The notes below the pieces were generated by a model. The model saw only the letters and a list, made by a program, of their open reading frames with translations, was not told the DNA's origin and did no database searches. From positions 186,001 through 250,000 of the forward strand of contig MCFL01000031.1 in assembly GCA_002102555.1 (NCBI GenBank): DNA of 64,000 nucleotides. Reading direction: 5' to 3'. This DNA is from Catenaria anguillulae PL171 (lineage: Eukaryota > Blastocladiomycota > Blastocladiomycetes > Blastocladiales > Catenariaceae). The position numbers and the translations under genes were made by a program. Shown here piece after piece: positions 44,034 to 56,794 of the stretch (positions within the stretch are counted from its first letter, which is position 1; each line of letters begins with the position of its first letter).

Positions 44034-46377
44034 ATGAGCGACTCTCGCGTCGGGACCCGCCCGCACTCGCGAGCGGGCTCGTCTGCCGGCGGCCCACGCG
44101 GCGGCCCACACTCGGGGGGCGGCCGTCCGCCATCCTCGCGAGCAAATTCGCGCCGCGCTTCACCTACCCCGGCACCCCCACCACTGCCGCCACCCCCACC
44201 GCCTGCCAGCACGGCCGCCGCGGCCGGATCCGAAACAGATGAGGATTGGGATTTGGCCAACGTGACGGATGATGAGGCCGAGGATGGCTCTCAAACACCG
44301 CTGGGTGGCCGCGGTGTGTCGAGTCGAGGCGCCGTGCGATCGGGTTCGACCAGCGAGCTGCAAATGTCGTCCTCCGTTTCTTCGCTGCCACCTGTTGAAC
44401 GATCCAATACGGCCGGAGGCACTGGGCCTGCTTCGCGACGGTCGGGTGTCAATATGGGTGCTGGCGAGATTGCAAATACAGGAGAAACCGATCCAGTGCA
44501 CTTTCCACCGGGTACGCTCGCTGCATTGTCGGCCTTGCCCCTAGGTGAGGCATGGCGGCTAGTCCGGGCGAGGGTGGCACTGGATGTCAACTCGATTGAC
44601 GCTTGGAAGTTGTATGCGGCATGTGTCGAGTTGCTGGATGTGGTCAAGGATGTTGGTGCTCCAGTACGCTTCAGCCTCTCGATTTCTGCATGGCAACCTC
44701 GGCCCCATCCATGATGTGCTGACGCTCTGCCCACGTGCGTGCGTGCAACAGCTCCCAACACGACTCCTTGCCACATTTCTCCTTTACGCCTTATACGTTG
44801 ATCCCTCGCTCCCGATCCCACCCAGTGTGATTCTCGGATCGGATGACCTTTCCTCCATCACCTCTGATCCGTCGTCTCCATCCGACGCGGACCCCATCTC
44901 GTTCTTTGCTCTCGCACGCATGCCCTCGGACTTGCCTCTCCTGTCGGGCATTGCACCCGAACTTCCGACCTCGGCGTCCTCACACCTGTCAAAGTTCCCA
45001 ACCACCATCCGCTTGGCCATGGCAGTTGCCTGTGCGCATCCATTCCTTGGCATCCTTCTCCACATTGCACGTCATGCACACACAAACGCAGAGCAGCTAT
45101 TGGCCAAGTTGCTTCTGGTATCGCCCCGTGCCGATCGCCCTGCTCCCTCACCTTCATCGTCAACACGGTCATCAAACGCATCGACAGCTACGACACCGTT
45201 CCCGCTGCTCGTTCGCGATCCGGAGTTTTTGGCCAAGACGGCCGTGCACTTGGCCACCTTTTCAGATGCATTAAGTGGATATGCAGACCCAAAAGTGGCA
45301 CAGTTTGCCGATGCGATCTTGAAGGTGCTTGAAGAGTATGTCGGAGCCATGGACGTGTACCTCACTGGACTCGTTCCAGGACTAGTTGCCATGGACCAAA
45401 CGTGCGTCCCGTACCTTCTTGTGATTCCAGTGTCGCCCATCCTCACACATTCTCTTCTCCCAGCGGTTGGAGGTATTCGACAAGTGATCTCACGGGCGGC
45501 GCCAACGACACCACATCGACCCTCACCGACTCGCCTTCGTCCTCGCCCACCATTCGCAGCAGTTCGACCCCGAAATTTGCATCGCCACTCCCCGCCGCCT
45601 TCCTCGACCCAACCTGCTCGTCGCCGCGCGACCAAGACTCTCCACCGTCTCCGCTGCTTCCTCCCGATACGGCTGCCGCGCTCGCCGACGCCTTGCACCT
45701 CGCCTCCACCACGCCCATGGCCACCCTGCCCGTCACCTTGCCCGCACGCATTCCGGCCTCGATGCTCGCCAACGTGTCCCTGTTTCAGGGGCTCATCACG
45801 TACTCGGCCGACGTGGCAAAGGCTGTGTTGCCGCGCGTGCACCCGATCGAGGCTATTGCAGAAGATGTGTTGCTGCAGATCTCGGCGCCGGTTCGCGTCA
45901 CGCATTTGGATCTGTTGCATGAGCTGTGGGAGGCAGGCGTGTTGAGCAAACGGCATTTGCCCGTGTTTGTGTCGAGGGTGATTGGGTTGGCGCTTGGTGC
46001 TGCGTCGCCCAGGACAGTTCAGCTGGTACGTCCTCTCGACTTGTCTTGTCCTGATTCGTCGATGGGAATTTGATGTGGAAAATGGTCCGTGTGTTCAACA
46101 GGCAGCAAAGTTCCTTAGCACGCACTTGAAAGACTTGCCGCCCAACTCGCTCGTCGAGGTGCGCAACTTTTGTGCCGATTATCTCATGTTCAAGGACTGT
46201 GCAGACTTGTTTGCACAAGTGTCGCAAATGGCCGCGTCACCGTCGTCTTCGACTTCCTCGTCCGCCCCTTCATATGCTGCCGTCAAGCCGCCAGGCACGC
46301 AGGCACGGGCACCGGCTGACAGGTCGCCGTCCACCGGGTCGAGTGCCAGAGGCAAGCGGCGGAATCGGCGGGTTTGA
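44034..46377 (+). CDS. CNOT11: CNOT11-like subunit of the CCR4-NOT deadenylase complex
   Basis: Four exons, 44034-44663, 44752-45401, 45464-46025 and 46102-46377, in phase, give 705 residues. The N-terminus is disordered (Pro run, EDWDLANVTDDEAEDG). The helical N domain has RLLATFLLYALYVDPSLPIP and FLAKTAVHLATFSDALSGYA. The C-terminal DUF2363-type domain has DVLLQISAPVRVTHLDLLHE, FVSRVIGLALGAASPR, and the best match, NSLVEVRNFCADYLMFKDCA, corresponding to the [20 protein letters not shown] helix of animal CNOT11. In animals CNOT11 binds the CNOT1 N-terminus together with CNOT10. Donors are GTACGC, GTGCGT and GTACGT. No frame break. Confidence 0.8.
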
Positions 46378-46980
46378 TTTTTTTTCTTGTTTTTCTTGTT
46401 GCGACCTTTTGTTTTGATTCTTTGCGCACTCTTGTTTTTCGCTCTCCCTGTTATGGACACTTAATGTATTCACCTCTCCTTTACGCACTCGTTTCCTTCC
46501 CGTCTGCTTCAATTCACGACTGGCGATGCTTGAATGGGCCGAGCTCCGATGTTGCGAAACGTTGCGGACAATCGTTCTCTGGATTTTTGAGGGAAGGATG
46601 CAGAGTTGAGCTGCATTTGAATGTACAACGGAAGAGGAACATCTTGGGTTGCGTGCACAGCGAACCGGCAGTACAGAGAATATAAACTGAAGCCCAAGGG
46701 CAGGTGACCATGGTGGAATCGGACATGAACAGGACTGCCATCAGGAAACGACGCAGCCATGGGTGGGGCAAGTTGTGGGCGCGGTTGGAATTGTGAGGGG
46801 GAAAAAAGCAAAATGAACAAGAAAATCGAAAAAACAGAGATGAATATTCACATGAACCACGTGGGCCATGCCAAGGCGCACAGACATGCGCAGACAAAGC
46901 TCGGCAACGTCAACATCTGTATGTACACGCGGGACACTCGGTACCCGATCCCACTTTCAACCACAATCGACAAGGCCCGC
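46378..46980. other. Convergent intergenic region
   Basis: About 600 bases between CNOT11 (plus) and the Ser-rich gene (minus), T-rich near 46378-46440. Likely two 3' UTRs. Nothing else recognised. Confidence 0.45.
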
Positions 46981-48288
46981 TCAAAATACCGTGGGCGACG
47001 GCGTCCACCTCCGCAAGTACGCACCATCGACGCTCGCGTCGTCCGCCCCAGCAGGGCTGCCCGCCCCACCGGCAGACGCAAACAGCCGCATGCCGAGCGT
47101 ATCCATGGCATCGCTGCTCGACGCCACGGGCGACGCGAGCGGCGACGAATCAAATAGCGTGAACGAATCGGTACGATGATGGTGATGATGGTGCCTGGCT
47201 GCAAAGTCGGAAAATGCAAACGGGTCCGAGCCTTCATACGCGGGCGTCGTCATGTCGTCGTGATGGTGGTGGAACGATGCTTGGGCATGCTCGGCATCCG
47301 TGTCGTCGTCCGAAGACGCGTCATTGAGCCACGACCGGAAACGTGACGAGATGGGCGACAGCAGCGTGTTCAAGAACCCGCCGCCGCTGCCCGACGACCC
47401 GTCATCGAGCGTGTCGTCTGACAGGTACGGAGAGTCTTGGTCAATTAAGTCGAGCGGAGACGCACCCGTGGGCGAATGCGAGCCGCTGAGGGTCGTGGCA
47501 AGTGAAAGTGAAGGAACGTGTTGCTGTTGTTGTTGCTGGTCCGAGTCGTCCTTCTGTTGGGTCGACAGAGATAAATTGTTTGCGTTGTGTTGCTTGTTGG
47601 ACACGGATTTGGCCGCAGGCGCACGAGGCGAATGGTATCCCACATTGTCACCGTTGAAGGGTGCGTCCGAGGCCCACGGGTCAATGGCTGGGTCGAGCAG
47701 CGACAATGTAACGAGATTGACGACTTTGGCCAGTCCCCAGGCGAGCGCAGATGGTTGTTCTTCCTCGGCTTGACTGGTGGTTGTGGAAACAAGTGTTGAT
47801 GTCTGTTCACCATCCCGAACAACACCAGCAGCTACGGTTCCCGCGGCTGACGCGACAATAGCGGGCGACGGTAACGGTGACAGCTTCACAGCCACTGCTT
47901 TGGACACGGATCCCGCCATTTTCACTGGCGAATTGGGTTCGGACGTGAGCACCCCGGGCGATTGCGACGTGGGCGAATCCAAATCGGACCACGACGTTGC
48001 AGAGAGCGCAGACGAGGAGCGAGGTCCGCTGCCGTCGCCATCACTCGAGGACCCGTCCGCTTCAGACATGGACACAATGCCCAGGTCGTCGGAGGAGCAG
48101 ACCGATACGGCTGAAGACGATGTGAAGAAGTCGATTGAGCCGGTGGATGCGGCTGATAACGGCTGGATGCCGTGGGAAGGACTGGTTGGGTTGGTCACAG
48201 AGGACGAGCCGTTTCCAGCGGAACTTGAGCGCAGGTTGGCGGGGCGATGCTTGCCGTTGGAGGCCATGGCGCTGGCAGCGGGAATCAT
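46981..48288 (-). CDS. Low-complexity Ser/Asp-rich protein, unknown function
   Basis: An open frame with ATG at 48288 (MIPAASAMASNGKHRP), 435 residues. It is rich in Ser, Asp, Gln and His, with a Gln run (near 47520-47540) and His runs (FHHHHDD, RHHHHHHRTDS). One more ordered, hydrophobic stretch reads LAWGLAKVVNLVTLSLLDPA. Acidic Ser clusters such as DASSDDDTDAEH look like kinase CK2 targets. No known domain was recognised. The open frame extends to 48606, but the extra part has poorer codon character, so the internal start is preferred. Confidence 0.55.
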   Translation of the reverse strand: MIPAASAMASNGKHRPANLRSSSAGNGSSSVTNPTSPSHGIQPLSAASTGSIDFFTSSSAVSVCSSDDLGIVSMSEADGSSSDGDGSGPRSSSALSATSWSDLDSPTSQSPGVLTSEPNSPVKMAGSVSKAVAVKLSPLPSPAIVASAAGTVAAGVVRDGEQTSTLVSTTTSQAEEEQPSALAWGLAKVVNLVTLSLLDPAIDPWASDAPFNGDNVGYHSPRAPAAKSVSNKQHNANNLSLSTQQKDDSDQQQQQQHVPSLSLATTLSGSHSPTGASPLDLIDQDSPYLSDDTLDDGSSGSGGGFLNTLLSPISSRFRSWLNDASSDDDTDAEHAQASFHHHHDDMTTPAYEGSDPFAFSDFAARHHHHHHRTDSFTLFDSSPLASPVASSSDAMDTLGMRLFASAGGAGSPAGADDASVDGAYLRRWTPSPTVF

Positions 48289-48780
48289 CGCGGAGGGAGG
48301 CTGAGATGAATCGGGGTGGCGTTCGGGGACGAGGTCGTTTTGGTGAGCGTGGAGGCTGGTGCATTCGAGCCGGCGTGGGAACTCAATGGTCCGTCTGGCG
48401 TATCGGAAATCGGCCAGGAGTGCATTGCCGAGGGTGGCAAACAACATGAGCGAAAGCCGTACTATTTCACTACGGGCCAGGGCTACGGATACTTGGCACT
48501 GGCCGCCTCTGGCCAAGCAGAAGGAAGCAAGGCCAAAAGGCCAAGGGCAAGCGGGAGGCGCCGAAGTCAGCATGTTGTTCAACGCGTCTCGTGAGCGAAG
48601 AAGCAACTAAACAGCAGCGGCAGTGCCAACTGAGGAGCAGATCTAGGGCGAGAACACATAATCTACATGTGTATTTCGTGACAACGCAGTGATGTGATAC
48701 GGCGATAAACAACAAAAAGTATAAACAGCGACTCAACAATTACAACACAGACCCTCATCTTCCATCATCCGCCCGTGGCC
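48289..48780. other. Intergenic region between Ser-rich gene and Lon
   Basis: About 490 bases, upstream of the Ser-rich gene and downstream of Lon on the same strand. Nothing recognised beyond an open extension of the Ser-rich frame. Confidence 0.35.
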
Positions 48781-51700
48781 TCATTCCTCACTCTTACTCT
48801 TCTTCTTCTCCTCCTCCTTTGGCCCAGGCCGCCACGCCTCCTTTGCAAACTCCCCACTCTTGACCGCCTCGCCAAAGCATGCCTCAAACACATCCGAGTA
48901 GTGCTCCACAGGCACGCCCGTGAGCCCTTTCTTGATGTAGTCGGGCAGCTCTGCCCAGTCGGCCGCATTGGCCTTGGGGAACAAGATGGTCTTGACGCCC
49001 GACCGCTTTGCGCTGATGGTCTTTTCCTTGAGCCCGCCAATCTTGAGCACTTTGCCCGTGAGCGTCAACTCGCCCGTCATGGCAATGTCGCCCGGGACAG
49101 GCGTGCGGGTGGCAAGCGAGATGAGGGCCGTGGTCATGGTGATACCCGCCGAGGGTCCTACAATAGTGCAAGTGGGACCAAGTCAGCAAAACACGAATCA
49201 ATCAAGACGAGTGAAAGCAAGTAAGCGACAGAAATACCATCTTTGGGCTGAGCGCCCTCGGGTACATGCAAATGAATCTGCGCATGCTCAAAGAAGGCCA
49301 AGTCCTTGAACCGTTCCGCCAAAAACGTCTTTGCATACGTCAGTGCAATCGCCGTACTCTCCTTCATGACATCGCCCAGCTGGCCCGTCGTCTTGAACAT
49401 GGGCTTTGCGTCCCTCGACAAACCGGCCTCCAGCACCGACTCAATGTACAGCGCCGATCCGCCCATGGCCGTCCACGCCAATCCCATGACCACGCCCGCG
49501 GGTGGCTGGTCAAACAAGCGCTCGGCCTGGAACGGCGGGTTGCCCACAAAGTCCTTGAGGTTGTCGGGCGTGATGGTCACCTCGGAGGCGCCGTCGGCAA
49601 CAATGCGGAAGGCGGCCTTGCGGTAAATCTTTTCAATGTGCTTTTTGAGATTGCGCACGCCGGATTCGCGGCAATAGTACCGGATGAGCACATCAATGGC
49701 CTCGCGCGTGAGTTGAACATCAGGAACAGGTGTGGCAGACGGTGCAGGTGCGTCGGCCTGTGTCGCCGAGCCAGATGAAGGCACAGCAGCGCCGTCAGCC
49801 GTGGCCGCGCTATCTGATCCAGTCACCGTCTCGCGCTCCGCATCCTTGGACTGCGCCACAGGTGCCTCGCTCCCACCGTCAACGGCCGCGGCCGCGGCCG
49901 CTGCGGCCTCACCCGCCTCCTTCTTGCCCTCGTCGGGTGCCAGCCCGCAAGCATGCTTGGCCTGCGGCGCAAGATACCGCTCGGCGATGGCCGCCTTTTC
50001 ATCGGCCACATAGCCCGACAACTGGATCACCTCCATACGGTCGAGGAGCGGTGCGGGAATGGTTTCGAGCACGTTGGCAGTGCACACAAACAGGACCTTG
50101 GACAAGTCGAGTGGCACGTCGAGGTAATGGTCGAGGAAGGCATTGTTCTGCTCTGGGTCGAGAAGCTCGAGCAGTGCAGAGGCAGGGTCGCCTTGCATAC
50201 CCTTGCCGAGCTTGTCGATTCTACATACAGTCACAGATAAATAACAATCATGAGTAAAATGAGACTTGAAGGAGATGGAACAGGAAGCAGGTAAACGTAC
50301 TCGTCAATCAAAACAAGCGGATTCTCGGTCTGTACCTTCTTGAGCGCTTGCACCATCTTCCCGGGCATGGCACCCACATAGGTCCTGCGATGCCCCTTGA
50401 TTTCAGCCACATCGCTCAACCCTCCAACGGAAAACCGGTAAAACTCGCGATTCAAGGCGCGGGCAATCGACTTGCCAATGGACGTCTTACCCACGCCCGG
50501 TGGGCCCACCATGCAAATGATCTTGCCCTCGACCGTGCCCTTGAGCTTGCCCACGGCAATAAACTCGAGAATCCTGTCTTTCACGTCCTTGAGCCCGTAA
50601 TGGTCCTCGTCCAAAATGACCCTGGCCTTGGCCACATCGAGCTCCTCGCTCGAATGCTTTCCCCATGGCAAGCACGTGAGCCAGTCCAAGTAGTTGCGCG
50701 TCACGTTGAACTCGGAGCTGGCGGGATCCAGGTGACCCAACTTTGCCATTTCCTCGTCAATTACCGTTTTCACGGCCGCGGGAATCTGTGCCTTTTCCAA
50801 CCGGTCCTTGAACTTGTCAATCAACTTGTCCTTGCCGTCCGACTCGAGGCCCAGCTCCTTCTTGATGCCCTTGAGCTGCTCCATCAAGTAGTACTCGCGC
50901 TGGCGCTTTTGGATCTTTGTCTCGACCTCTTTACTGATCTTGCTCTGCAACTGGGCATTGACGAGCTCCTTCTTGAGCACATAGAGTGCCTTTTGCAGGC
51001 GCTCCTCAATGACGAGCGAGTCAAGCACGCCCTGGAGCTCTTCAGCATCGGACCCACCAGACACGGCTGCGGCGAAATCGGCCAGCTTGGACGGGTCGTC
51101 AAAGATGGTAGCCGAGGCTTGTGACACGGAAAAGGCGGCGATTTGTTCGCGGAACAGCGGGTTGAGTGTGGCAATGTCTTTGAACACGGACACGATTTCC
51201 GACGTGAGGGCGCGGATCAATTGGTTGCCCTTTTTGTAAGGCTCGTCGAACACGGGCTCGGTTTTCGCCATGGATACGTTGAATTTGGAGGGCAGGTAGG
51301 CTTGCGGCGAGGTTTCTTCATTGGGGTCCTCGACGGGCGTGGCTGAAGTCTGAGCTGCCGCGGGCTGCTTGGTCGTGGTTGTCGTGGCTGCTGCTGCATC
51401 CGAAGCTACATCGGTCAGAGGAGTCGGGGCGTCGGCGTCCGAGATGGGTGCTGTCAGCACACTGGTCGCAAGCCTTGTGGCTGAATCCACTACCACGTCC
51501 TTTTCCGCGGTCGGGTCCTCCACCACCGCACGTGGGACCTTGTCCTTGCTCGTGACCAACCCTTTCACCCGGACCCGACGATGCGGGTACAAGATGGCCG
51601 TCAAACTCGGCCCATCGTCGCTGCCCGCCCCATGTCCGGCACCCCCACCTGCAGCCACTGCGGCGGCCGCGGGCATGCTGGAATGATACACATTGGTGAT

Positions 51701-52570
51701 TTGACAAAACACACCCATGCGGTAAATCTCGTCCAAATCACTGACACGATCCTGGTCTGCCTCCTCGTCCTTGAGCAACACGGCCGTTACATAGGGCTGC
51801 TGAGTGCGCGCGAGTTCCTTGATGGCGGCAATCACATCGGGGTCCTTGATGACGACGGTTTTGTAAAACCCGGGAAACAGTGGGCGCCGCGTGATGGGCA
51901 GGATCATAACGGGCGAGTAGGATTCTGGCGGCGAGAGCGTTTGCAGCTGGCCTGTGGGGCCTGTCGAGTCGGCAAGGTCGTCGGGGTCGTCGCCGTTGTT
52001 GGCGGGTGGGAGGCGGCCGCTGGCCGAGGAGCGGGATGAAAAAGATGGTGGGGACGACTTTGCATCGCCGGCAGCGTCTGCGCTCGCCGGATCCGACGAA
52101 GTGCTGCCCGGTTGACGGCGTGGGTTGACACGAAACACGACGGCCTTGGACCTGCCCGTGGGCGATCCAAGCGGCGAGCGTTTTCCAGTACCGGATGGCG
52201 GCGTCGGCGGCAAATCGTCGTCAAGCCCGCGTGGCGGCTTACCATTGCCATCGCCGTCATCACTGTTTCCATTGCCATTGGCAGGGGGCGCGCCCGATCC
52301 GGACCCAGATCCGGGAGCGGGCGGGGCAGAGTGGTCGTCGCGGAGCAGGAAGGGGAGCCCCGGGGCCGAGCTCAAGTGTGCGTTGCGCAGAGGGGCGAGT
52401 TGTTGAGGGTGCAACTCGAGTGCATGTGAGGGCGAGTTGGCATGCAGCGAGGAGGCGAGGCGGACACACAGGCGGTGACCCACGGCTCTTGATGTCGCGG
52501 TAACCAAAGCCAAGTGGATGAGCGAGGGCCGGGCGTGGCCGCGCAAGTGGAGCGATGGACGCAGAAACAT
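48781..52570 (-). CDS. LONP1: Mitochondrial Lon protease (PIM1/LONP1), AAA+ serine protease
   Basis: ATP-dependent protease of the mitochondrial matrix. Exons 52570-50301, 50220-49238 and 49157-48781 give 1209 residues. Order: a basic presequence ([16 protein letters not shown]), a Gly/Ser-rich linker, the Lon N domain ([20 protein letters not shown]), a coiled coil, AAA+ with Walker [14 protein letters not shown], Walker B LVLIDE and IDKLGKG, then the protease domain with the catalytic Ser in KDGPSAG and the Lys in LKIGGLKEK. Intron 2 interrupts the catalytic loop itself, between the Gly and Pro-Ser-Ala. A charged, Ala-rich insert follows the AAA+ small domain (49960-49740). It ends KSKSEE. 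No frame break. Confidence 0.97.
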
Positions 52571-52996
52571 GATGGAGTGTTGGACGCGCGAAAGATGTGT
52601 CGGAAGGGACCTGGGGGGCCGAATGAGATGAGCGTTCTGAGGAGTGCAGAGAAGTGGATTGATTCCCTCAGGCGGAAGAATTCATTGATGGGAATGTAGG
52701 CGTTAACGTTGGAGGGTGCAGTGCCAATACGATACGCCCGACAACAGTCCAATGAAAATGACGACGGTCTGATGGTCTGACTAAACCATCCCCAATCAGA
52801 TCGGCGCGCCATCACATCGAGAGCATTGTTCCACTCCCTTCCATCCAGATCGGCCGCACGCACGACGCGCAACATTGTCGCAGTCGCGCCAACATGGTGT
52901 TTTTAGTGTGTACAGTCAATCAAAACATGGTGTTCATCAGTAAATAGTGTACAGTCAATCAATCATATGCGAGTGCAATCACACATTTACTCATAC
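52571..52996. other. Intergenic region between Lon and VAC14
   Basis: About 430 bases before the Lon start. The presumed Lon promoter. No clear motif. Confidence 0.4.
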
Positions 52997-55900
52997 CTAC
53001 CCTACTTCCTTCCACCACCTCCACCACCGCTCGCCCCAGCCCCAGCCCCAGCCCCAGCCCCCGGCTCCCGCTCCCGATCCAACAGTACCTGGTGCAGGCA
53101 AACCTGTCGCATACTTTGGCTGCCCACTACCGCTACTCGACTTTGGCGGTACCTGTGGCGACCCCCTATCCCGTTTCCGGCCACCCCCACTCACTGCCCT
53201 TCCGCCCTCGTTCCCTGCACCTCCTCCTCCCCCTCCTACGCCACCACTCCCAGCAACCGCAGTGGCCGTTGCCGTCGCTGTGGTCGCACGCGCTGCCGCT
53301 GCCGACGTGCCCGGCACCGGGCCCAAGTTGGTCAGCCCGAGCCCCGTCAAATTGCCCGTGCTGCCGCGTACGCCGGCGTGGTGGAGCTCTGGCCATGGCC
53401 GTGGCCATGGTACGGTAGCGATGGATCGCTATTGGACGTGCCCATGGCCGGCGGATATCCGTTGGGGCCGGGCTGAGCGGGCGACGCGCCGAGTGATTTG
53501 GATGGATTGGCCGCGGATCGCATGGCGCGGCGCGCGGATCCGCCGCCACCGTACCGCGACGCAGTGTACAGAGCTAAAGAATAGGAAAAAAAAAAAAACA
53601 GACAGAGAATTAGTGTCCTGGCAGCTGGTACAAGATCAACAAACAAACAGACACTTTGAATACCTTTGCGTGCGCGCTCATGGCCAACTTGGACGCTCTT
53701 GAAATGTGTCAAAAGTTCGGCCCACTTGATGCCTTCGTGCTCCTTTGCAGCAGCTGCCGCAGCCGCGCTGCTCGCGCCTGCACTTGTTCTTCGAAACCCG
53801 CTTGCGGTAAACCTGTCCACGGGACTCTTTGACGAAACCGGGGCCGCCGCCGCCGTCGTGGGTGGGGCACCAACCACGTGCATGTACCCGAGCGTCGACA
53901 CGCACGTCAAGCGGTTGCGTAATGTGGCAAATGCCGAACTTTGCGGCAACAGCATGAGCAGGCCATACAGAAACTTGTACAGGAACGGATGCCGGTCGGG
54001 CTCGAGGAGTTGCAGCCGAAGGTAGGAAAACACGGGCGATTCGAGCAGTTGGACGAGTTTGTCGATTTGGACCAGCAGTGTCACGGTGATTTCGAGGTCT
54101 TCGCTGTTTTGGGTGATTGCAAATGTGTGAGAGGTCGGTGAAAAAAAAAAGTGTCCGATATAGAAAATTTACGCGTTCGTACAATGTTTGGAGCAGCGAG
54201 AATCCGTGCTCATAAGCTTGAGCGAGGAGACACAGTGAAAATGTGGCCACGGCCGAATGACACCAGGATCGATACAGGTCGACAAACAATTGTTGACCAT
54301 CCTGGAAAAAGCGTTGCTCGTCAGCAAAGTACATAGTGACAACGTAAACGCATCAGCAAACACAACATACCTTTTCAAACGATCGGAGCAACTTGCGCAT
54401 GTCGCTCAACTCGCCCGACGTAATCAAGATGAGATTCAAGTTGGTAATCATGGTGCTCGCAAACTCCAAATCGGCCTCCCGCTCCAACACCTGTGCAAAG
54501 CTCCGCAACACGTCTTCGGGACTCAGGGCAATACATAATTGCCGAACAATCAAACTGCCCCTGGCCTCCAACAACTTGCGATCCCTTGCGAACAACCTCA
54601 GAATATCGGCCATGAGCGCATCAAACTGATGACCCTCCGAGTAACTCGACACTTGCGCCACAAGCTGCAACGCACGCTTGACCACGTCCTCGCTCGGGTC
54701 CGACAGCAGTCGGAACACGCCCGGTAACAGGTTGGGAAATCCAAGAACGTACGCGGGCGACTTCTTGTGCAGCATGAGCAGCCAGTCGAGGCACCCCTTG
54801 CGTGTTTCGTTGGCCATGTTTTCACACAGCGCCAGCACCGTCCGCAACACGCCTGCGAGGTCGAGCCGGGTCATGGCGTCGGCCGATGTGGCAACCAGGT
54901 CCGATTCGTCAATCAAGGTGAAGAGCAACGAGTTGGTGGTGGCCGCAGTGGCTTGCATGCCCAAGTCCATGGCGGCTATCGCGGGAAGGACTTGGCGGAG
55001 AATGTCGGCCGTGTAAGGCAGCATGATTTGCCGGGCAAGCAGGATGAATTCGTTGATCCATTGCAGGCACGTGACGCGAACTTCTTGCGAGGGAGAGGTG
55101 GTGGATGACGGCGTGGTGGTGGGAAATGCCGAAAGTCCTAGACCCAGTGGGAGATGGCCAGGCAGGCCCGCAATGCCACCAGCGCCTTGGCCACCGTTAC
55201 CACCCATGCCCGTGTTACCCAAACCGCCCGGCCCTGCAGATCCGCCAGGACCCAGTGTCAGGTTATTGATGTTGTTGCCCAACCCGGAAATGCCCAGCCC
55301 AGACCCACCGGCGCCCCCGGCACCGCCAACGGCCGTAGTTCCCGTTGACCCAACGACCGACCCTGGCCCACTCGCACCCCCTGCCGTCCCTCCGCCAATC
55401 CCGGCGCTTCCTGCGGCCGCCGATGCCGTCGGATTTGCCTCCAAAAACGGCAAAAGCAAGGCAAACATGCGCGGGAAATCCAACTGAACGTTTTGTGCGG
55501 GTACCCAATTGCCCGCCTCAGCCTCCCTGGCTCCCAAATCCACACGATCGAGCGAGTCGCCATAGATCCTGCGCTCGAGGGCGCCAAACCCAATGCCCAG
55601 GCGGCGCTGCACGTCGACGGCTTCCGAGATTTCGCGCAAGAGTTCGGCAAGCAAGTTGGACGTGGCCACGCGCACGTCTTCGCTGTCGTCGGTGAGGAAT
55701 TTCAGCAGGCCTTGGAGAAAGACGTGGATCGAGGACACGAGCTCGACGCCCGGGACAGAGTCCAGGACAGACAGCCAGGCAACGAGAAAGGAACGGGTTT
55801 GTGGGTTGAGTGTGTGGATGCGTTCTTGCAAGAGGTTGAAAAAGTCGGGCAGCGAAAACAGGGTAAAAGTGGAAGACGACGTGACGTGTGTGGATTTTTG

Positions 55901-56506
55901 TTCCGTGATGATGTCCTTGAGCAGGCGGTCGAGGAGTTGTGCGCCGGAAATGACCGACATGTCCGTGTCTGCGCAGAGCTTGCTAAGCGCATCAAAGAGT
56001 TGTGGAAAGTATGGGAGGACGTGGTGGCGTGCAACCTTGGCAATGTTGTAGAGCGACTCGCACGCGTAGTAGCGGACGCGTGAGTCGGTGTCGTTGAAGC
56101 AGGCTAGGACGGGCGGGACAACGAGGTCGACGTGTGGGGGCATGAGGTCGGCGCCAAGGGCAATGGAGACGCCCGCGAGGCCAATGAGGCCGCCGTTGCG
56201 CATGTTGGAGGTGGCCGTGGACAGAAAGTCGTCGGCGAGGAAGCGGATGAGGTGGACGACTTGCGGGATGGGGTGGTTGGGCACGAGCTGGTTGGTCTGC
56301 GACTGGACGAGGACCAGGTCGCGCACAAACTTTTCGACCTCGAGGGCGGCCACCTTGCGCTTGTCGTAGAGTTTATCGGATAGGCCGCGCACAACAATGG
56401 GCGGCAGGACGGTGGTGGCGGTGGTGGAGGTCGCGCTGCCGCCGCCACCGTGACCGGCACTGGGGTTGGTGGTGGCGGACATGGCCAGCGACGAAGTATC
56501 CGACAT
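52997..56506 (-). CDS. VAC14: VAC14 scaffold of the PIKfyve/Fab1 lipid kinase complex
   Basis: HEAT-repeat protein on endosome/vacuole membranes that assembles Fab1 and Fig4 to make PI(3,5)P2. Exons 56506-54371, 54301-54183, 54103-53664 and from 53573. Marks: VRGLSDKLYDKRKVAALEVE, NMRNGGLIGLAGVSIALGAD, RYYACESLYNIAKVARHHVL, QLLDRLLKDIITE, WINEFILLAR, and the conserved VAC14 C domain LFVDLYRSWCHSAVATFSLC, IDKLVQLLESPVFSYLRLQL and LYGLLMLLPQSSAFATLRNR. A Gly-rich insert sits near 55130-55420. A missing-base break near 53365 (AYA then GSTGNLTG) separates a Ser-rich tail from a last frame that ends at 52997 through a CCCCAG repeat. The true stop is uncertain. Confidence 0.92.
53033..53061. repeat. 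CCCCAG hexamer tract
   Basis: Nearly five copies of CCCCAG near the presumed 3' end of VAC14. In the minus-strand frame it would encode alternating Gly-Trp, unlikely in a real tail; it may be 3' UTR. Confidence 0.75.
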
Positions 56507-56794
56507 GGTTGGAAGAGTACGAATGGATGCGGGAGGATTGCATTGACTGACGTGGTCCACTTTATGGATGCCATCAAGCGGAGCTGCGAGCAGAGGTAGA
56601 TCTAGATTAGAGGTAGAGCATAATAGTGGTGGCGCCGACAGCAGTTTTAAATTTTAATCGGCTGCGCACTATGAGTTTTTAATGTTAACGACGTATTAGT
56701 ATAATATTCTGATGGTAATGTTCTCATATGCATGTGTTAAATTTTTTAATTAATTAGTATTCAACAGAATCAATCCCAGTGTGACAAGAACAAG
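56507..56794. promoter_or_regulatory. AT-rich divergent promoter region (VAC14 / APC5-like)
   Basis: The stretch 56635-56770 is strikingly AT-rich (TTAAATTTTTTAATTAATTAG) compared with the GC-rich genes on both sides. It lies between two divergent starts. Likely a nucleosome-poor two-way promoter. Confidence 0.5.

Noticed and set aside
50348-51124. Plus-strand open frame of 258 codons
   Set aside because: Antisense shadow of the Lon AAA+ region.
55493-56083. Plus-strand open frame of 196 codons
   Set aside because: Antisense shadow of VAC14 HEAT repeats.
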